A model generated the notes under the pieces. It did not search any database, was not told where the DNA came from, and was given only the letters and a program-made list of their open reading frames with translations. A stretch of DNA of 64,000 bases from Rhodoferax sp. (GTDB lineage: Bacteria > Pseudomonadota > Gammaproteobacteria > Burkholderiales > Burkholderiaceae_C), in contig VMTC01000128.1 in NCBI GenBank assembly GCA_013791765.1, positions 1 through 64,000 of the forward strand, in the 5' to 3' direction. Position 1 is the first letter of the stretch; each line of letters opens with the position of its first letter. Positions 60,333-64,000 of this stretch are shown piece by piece. The position numbers and the translations under genes are program-made.

Positions 60333-62861
60333 TCATGCAACATCCCAAAAATCTTTGCGACACAGTCCCCGCGCAGCGCAAAACTCGCAAGCCTTGCCCT
60401 CCCCCATCGCCGCCATCGGGGCACCATCGGCAATCCGCCCCATGTCCGAGGCAATCCCCGCCAGCAGCAGGTCGCGCAAAGCCACCACGTCGGGCTGCTC
60501 GTAGGTTTTGGTGCCGTCCTTTTCCCCTACATTCACATAAGCCGCCGCCACCGTGTCATCACCCAGCAGCGCCGCATAGAACGCGAGTTGGGTGTCTTCC
60601 GGTGCGTCCTTGATGCGCTGGGCGCTGCTGGCGCGCGGCTCGGTTTTGTAGTCGATCACCAGGGCGCTGCCGTCCTGCAGGCGATCGATTCGGTCAATCT
60701 TGCCCACCAGGGTCAGGGGGCCGAGCGGCGTTTCCCGCCAGCGCTCGGCGGCAACAAAAGTGGCGCCGCTGGCCTCATGGCCGGCCAGCCACTCCAGGTA
60801 GCCCGCGCGTACCCGCGGCCAGGCGGCGGAGAAGGGCAAAAATTCGCTGCTGGACAAGCCCAGCGCCAGCGTCGCCGCCTCTGATGCAGCGTTAATCATA
60901 GCTACTCGCCCAACAAAATCGGAGGCTGGGGACTCATTTAACGCTTCATGAAAGAGCTTGAGCACGGTGTGCAGCCAGTTGCCGAAGTCGCGCTTGCCAA
61001 GCTCGGTGTCGAGTTCATCCGACTCTTGCAGCTTGAGTTGGCGCAAAGCAAAGAAGCGGTACGGGCAGCGGCGCAGGTCTTCGTAAGCTGTGCTGGAGAG
61101 CCGGGTCACGGCCAGCGCATCGCTTCTCGGGCGCGGCATGGCGCCGGGCTGGGCCGTGACGGCACGCAGCACCCGCGGGTCCGGCGCGATGGCGCGGCTC
61201 TGGCCGAGCTGCAGTTCCTGCACAAAGCCGCTGGCCATCAGGTGCTCGCCACCTTCGCTCTGGCGCCACAGCACGTCAAGCTGCGGAAACTGCAAGGCGT
61301 ACTGCCAAGCCGCGCGGCTGGCCGCTGACAGCTCGGTCCGCGCGGGCAATCCCAAGCATTCCCGCTGGGCGGGCGTCCACGGACCCGGCGCTTCGGGCGA
61401 CATCGGCAAACGCAGCTCGTCGCAGCCGGGCAGCACCACGGCTTCAAATGGACGGCCCAACAGCTGGCTCAGGGGCAGGATCACAACCTGAGCCGGCGCT
61501 GATTGATCCGGGCTTTCTGGCAAAAAGCTGGCCGCCTCCAGCGCCTGGCTGACCCATGCCGTGAAGTCGCTCTGACTCATGCGCGCGCTCACATCGGCAA
61601 ACTCCAATTCGGCGCCGTCCTGCAAGCGCAGCGTCTGCAGCACGGCCTGCCCAGCCGCGTCTTGCGTCAAGCCCATCCACTGGCCCGCGCTTTGCAGCAC
61701 ACCGCGCAAATCGATAAGCCAGCGTGCCAGCGGTCGCCCGCCCTGCAAAATGTCGCGCAGCGCCTGCACCGGGGCGTGCAAGGCGTCGCTAAGCGGCACC
61801 GCGCGCCACTCGCGCACGGCCTTGCGGCGCCAACTGGCCTCGGCCTGCGTCACCACGCGCGACTCAAACGCCGGCGCATTTTTCAGCCAATCCAGCACGA
61901 CATCAGTGCTGGCGTCCCAGGCGCAAGCGCGCAGCAGACTCATCAGTGCGGCAGCAGCCCGGGTGGTCGACAGCGTCCAGCCAGTTTCGTCGCGCACGGC
62001 CACGGCGCGCTCTTGCAGCATGGCGCGCACGCGGCGCGTCAGCACCCGGTCTTGCGCGACCAACGCCACCGGCGAGCGCCCGGCCGCCAGATGAGCCAGC
62101 ACGCAGGCGCCAGCGCGCTGCGCTTCGTCTTCGCCGTCCTGGGCCGCGTGCAGTGCCACCGCGCCTGCACCCGTTCTCGCGCTCTGAATATCCAGTGTCA
62201 GCACAAGCACCCGCTCAGCCAGGCTCTGCTGCAGGGCCAGCGCCAGCGGCTCGCTCTGAAACCCTTGCAGAACCACCAGCAACTCAGGCCGGGCCGCAAA
62301 CAGCCGATCCGACGGATAGCTTGAACTGGCCACCCATGCCAGCGCGACCCGCGCGAGCGCGGCCTCCAAGGCCAGCACCGGCGCGTCCAGGGCGCTCGTC
62401 AACAGGCTGTCCAAGCGCGCGCCCCACTGCGCGCGCGCCGACGGCGGCACGGCAGCGGCCAGCCGGGCCAGACTTGCGGCGGCCTCCATCAGGCGCGGCG
62501 CCAACAGGTTTTGGTACGCGGCCAGCCCGGAACGCGCGAGCAATGAAGCCGCCGTCAGCACGTCACGGGCGCAGTCGAGCTGCAAATCATCCGGGCCGGG
62601 CTCAAAGCCACCCAGGCTGCGGGTCCAGTTCATACTGGTCTCAAAGCGGGGCAGAAAATGGGGGGAGGAGTCGACGCGCAGTGCTGCGCCCTCCAGAGCG
62701 CGCAGCCAGGCGCTGCGGGCCTGCTGCATCAGCTGGGCGTAGGGCAACAGCACCACCGTGCGCGACGCATGCACCCCGCGTCCCCGCATTTCGTCGCGGA
62801 TTTGAGCCATGAGACGATCCCAAGCCTGGTCAACAGGATGGTTTATTGCTATTTCGGTCAT
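60333..62861 (-). CDS. addB: AddB-like PD-(D/E)xK nuclease/helicase-like protein with Fe-S cysteines
   Basis: This 842-residue protein has an inactive helicase-like N-terminal two-thirds (RTVVLLPYAQLMQQARSAW at the start; VVILPLSQLLGRPFEAVVLPGC, VLWRQSEGG). The C-terminal RecB-type nuclease has FGNWLHTVLKLFHEAL and GKIDRIDRLQDGSALVIDYKT. A cysteine in RRCPYRFFALRQL plus CEFCAARGLC near the end (C-x2-C-x5-C) matches the 4Fe-4S pattern of AddB. It pairs with addA, from which it is separated by a fold-back element. Residues about 640-656 may contain a decayed short repeat. It is divergent from trxA. Confidence 0.88.
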   Translation of the reverse strand: MTEIAINHPVDQAWDRLMAQIRDEMRGRGVHASRTVVLLPYAQLMQQARSAWLRALEGAALRVDSSPHFLPRFETSMNWTRSLGGFEPGPDDLQLDCARDVLTAASLLARSGLAAYQNLLAPRLMEAAASLARLAAAVPPSARAQWGARLDSLLTSALDAPVLALEAALARVALAWVASSSYPSDRLFAARPELLVVLQGFQSEPLALALQQSLAERVLVLTLDIQSARTGAGAVALHAAQDGEDEAQRAGACVLAHLAAGRSPVALVAQDRVLTRRVRAMLQERAVAVRDETGWTLSTTRAAAALMSLLRACAWDASTDVVLDWLKNAPAFESRVVTQAEASWRRKAVREWRAVPLSDALHAPVQALRDILQGGRPLARWLIDLRGVLQSAGQWMGLTQDAAGQAVLQTLRLQDGAELEFADVSARMSQSDFTAWVSQALEAASFLPESPDQSAPAQVVILPLSQLLGRPFEAVVLPGCDELRLPMSPEAPGPWTPAQRECLGLPARTELSAASRAAWQYALQFPQLDVLWRQSEGGEHLMASGFVQELQLGQSRAIAPDPRVLRAVTAQPGAMPRPRSDALAVTRLSSTAYEDLRRCPYRFFALRQLKLQESDELDTELGKRDFGNWLHTVLKLFHEALNESPASDFVGRVAMINAASEAATLALGLSSSEFLPFSAAWPRVRAGYLEWLAGHEASGATFVAAERWRETPLGPLTLVGKIDRIDRLQDGSALVIDYKTEPRASSAQRIKDAPEDTQLAFYAALLGDDTVAAAYVNVGEKDGTKTYEQPDVVALRDLLLAGIASDMGRIADGAPMAAMGEGKACEFCAARGLCRKDFWDVA
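60895..60942 (-). repeat. Possible decayed short repeat inside addB
   Basis: ATCATAGCTACTCGCCCAAC followed by AAATCGGAGGCTGGGGACTC and ATTTAA on the plus strand loosely fits the reverse-orientation pattern. The match is weak outside TAGCTACT and GGAGGCT. Confidence 0.35.
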
Positions 62862-63007
62862 AGGGATTTGGCGGGCGAGGCCGGCTCTTGGTTTCTGTCA
62901 CAATTTCCCCACTTTACCTGTAACAGATATTGAGACTGAAACCTTGCGGGACAGACCGCAATGACACGTCGTAAATCAGCTCTGTCCTCAACTACTTAAG
63001 GAAAATC

Positions 63008-63340
63008 ATGGCCAACGAACTTATTAAACATGTGTCCGACGCGACTTTTGAAGCCGACGTGATGCAATCCACACAACCCGTGCTGGTGGATTACTGGGCT
63101 GAATGGTGCGGCCCGTGCAAGATGATTGCACCCATTCTGGAAGAGCTAGCCACCAGCTACGAAGGCAAACTGCAGATTGCCAAGATGAACGTCGATGAAA
63201 ACCGTGAGATCCCAGCCAAATTCGGCATTCGCGGCATCCCCACCCTGATGTTGTTCAAGGACGGCCAGCTCGCTGCAACCAAAGTCGGTGCCATGAGCAA
63301 GTCGCAAATGACCGCTTTTATTGACCAGCAACTCGCCTGA
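63008..63340 (+). CDS. trxA: Thioredoxin
   Basis: This 110-residue thioredoxin-1 has VLVDYWAEWCGPCKMIAPILEEL with the WCGPC active site, KMNVDENREIPAKFGIRGIPTLMLFKDG with the cis-Pro, and the C-terminal helix. It reduces cytosolic disulfides such as those of ribonucleotide reductase. It precedes rho, the usual trxA-rho order, with a 250 bp gap that contains a separate promoter candidate. Confidence 0.97.
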   Translation: MANELIKHVSDATFEADVMQSTQPVLVDYWAEWCGPCKMIAPILEELATSYEGKLQIAKMNVDENREIPAKFGIRGIPTLMLFKDGQLAATKVGAMSKSQMTAFIDQQLA

Positions 63341-63428
63341 AGCGCGGCGAGACAGGGCGAGCGCAACGCGATCGCCTTGCGGGACCTGTGGCAATGGCGC
63401 GGATCGGAATCCTCAGCCTTCGGAACGC

Positions 63429-63458
63429 TTGAGGCAGACAAATATTTCCTGTCATAAT
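63429..63458 (+). promoter_or_regulatory. Candidate rho promoter
   Basis: TTGAGG (63429-63434), 18 bp spacer, CATAAT (63453-63458). It would give a leader of ~125 nt before the rho start, a plausible place for the known autoregulation of rho. Inferred from sequence only. Confidence 0.5.
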
Positions 63459-63591
63459 TAACGCCAGTTCACTGACGCGCACCCTGAGTCAGTTCGAGTT
63501 CCTGGTTTAGAACATTGAGGCTGAGGATTGCAATCCGCCTCACCCAAACCCCCCCTGTATTTCGTTCCATCCCCCTACCTGGCCATTGCCC

Positions 63592-64000
63592 ATGCACTTA
63601 AACGAACTCAAGGCACTGCACGTGTCAGAAGTCCTCAAGCAAGCTGAAGAACTTGAGATTGAAAACACCGGACGTATGCGCAAGCAGGAGCTGATGTTCG
63701 CCATCATCAAAAAGCGCGCCCGCGCGGGTGAGCAGATTTTTGCCGACGGCGTGCTGGAAATCCTGCCCGATGGTTTTGGGTTCTTGCGCAGCCCCGACAC
63801 CAGCTACACCGCCAGCACGGACGACATTTACATCAGCCCGAGCCAGGTGCGTCGCTTCAACCTGCACACCGGTGACATGATTGAAGGCGAGGTGCGCACA
63901 CCCAAGGACGGCGAGCGTTACTTTGCCCTGAACAAGCTGGAAAAAGTCAACGGCGGTGGGCCCGAAGAAAACAAACACAAGGTGATGTTTGAAAACCTGA
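63592..64000 (+). CDS. rho: Transcription termination factor Rho (3' end outside window)
   Basis: The first ~136 residues of Rho are present: HLNELKALHVSEVLKQAEELEIENTGRMRKQELMFAIIKKRA (N-terminal helix bundle). The RNA-binding cold-shock-like domain follows (GVLEILPDGFGFLRSPDTSYTASTDDIYISPSQVRRFNL, TGDMIEGEVRTPKDGERYFALNKLEKVNG). The ATPase domain lies beyond the window edge. Rho is the RNA-dependent helicase that ends transcription of untranslated RNA. Confidence 0.97.
   Translation, partial: MHLNELKALHVSEVLKQAEELEIENTGRMRKQELMFAIIKKRARAGEQIFADGVLEILPDGFGFLRSPDTSYTASTDDIYISPSQVRRFNLHTGDMIEGEVRTPKDGERYFALNKLEKVNGGGPEENKHKVMFENL

Noticed and set aside
59755..60390. A 211-codon minus-strand frame through fold-back copy 2 with a Gly-Gln-Ala repeat
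   Set aside because: It is made of the C/G-rich arms (SPNPSLAPPGERG-type peptide) and the 9 bp tandem repeat; no start context or family support.
1..64000. CRISPR arrays, tRNA/rRNA genes, prophage or a clustered defence system
   Set aside because: No regularly spaced direct repeats, no tRNA-like cloverleaf noticed, and no integrase, capsid or restriction genes. The only possible defence-related module is the RelB/RelE-type pair, and AddA/AddB are general repair proteins.

Overview
This 64 kb window looks like the chromosome of a betaproteobacterium of the order Burkholderiales, most likely family Comamonadaceae (Rhodoferax/Polaromonas-like). The basis is high GC content, the gene neighbourhoods (glnA-ntrB-ntrC, xseB-ispA-dxs, addB/addA beside trxA-rho, rpsU-yqeY), and a short intergenic repeat with a GGCTCTAGCCC half and an AGCAGCTAT half. 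No tRNA, rRNA, CRISPR array or prophage is visible. Nearly all genes are ordinary housekeeping or metabolic genes; the unusual part is the repeat and mobile-element content.

Layout. 1-4.6 kb: nitrogen control (end of glnA, a small secreted protein, ntrB, ntrC). 5-9.5 kb: exonuclease III, a RelB/RelE-type toxin-antitoxin pair, and a thyA-DMT exporter-folA operon. 9.1-16.8 kb: thioredoxin-like protein, FAD-linked oxidase, DUF2069 and YihY membrane proteins, dodecin, hydrolase, metY, aroC, HiPIP. 17-21.8 kb: a BMP-type nucleoside ABC transporter. 21.8-24.4 kb: SDR, SPOR-domain protein and a Crp/Fnr regulator. 24.6-28.2 kb: livHMGF branched-chain amino-acid transporter. 28.7-31.2 kb: two paralogous Tat-exported TRAP solute-binding proteins with matching promoters. 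31.3-34.5 kb: dxs-ispA-xseB isoprenoid cluster. 34.7-39.1 kb: Rieske oxygenase, DMT exporter, sulfurtransferase, diguanylate cyclase. 39.5-44.2 kb: ybiB-cobA, a flavoprotein, an Aer-like chemoreceptor. 44.8-51.2 kb: rpsU, yqeY, pmbA, darP-mog, cysE, trmJ, suhB. 51.6-62.9 kb: PAS/GGDEF/EAL protein, second flavoprotein, AddA-like helicase and AddB-like nuclease. 63-64 kb: trxA and the start of rho.

Three repeat systems overlie these genes. (1) A ~45-60 bp repeat occurs in about 16 places. About half of the copies lie inside protein-coding genes (sseA, ybiB, trmJ, a flavoprotein, addA three times, possibly addB) and keep the frame open. In one addA copy the consensus TAG, which would be an in-frame stop, reads CAG. 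(2) A MITE-like element of 362-509 bp has ~18 bp terminal inverted repeats (GGGTGCGATTCAAAGTGA) and perfect 8-9 bp target duplications. All three copies begin 1-2 bp after a stop codon. (3) A fold-back element with ~100 bp inverted arms occurs twice; one copy separates addB from addA.

Regulatory signals read directly from sequence include a strong rpsU promoter with a leader hairpin, a promoter/operator for the toxin-antitoxin pair, an FNR-type box before the Crp/Fnr gene, a shared GGGGGTTTnCCC-23 nt-(-10) arrangement before both TRAP genes, and several intrinsic terminators.
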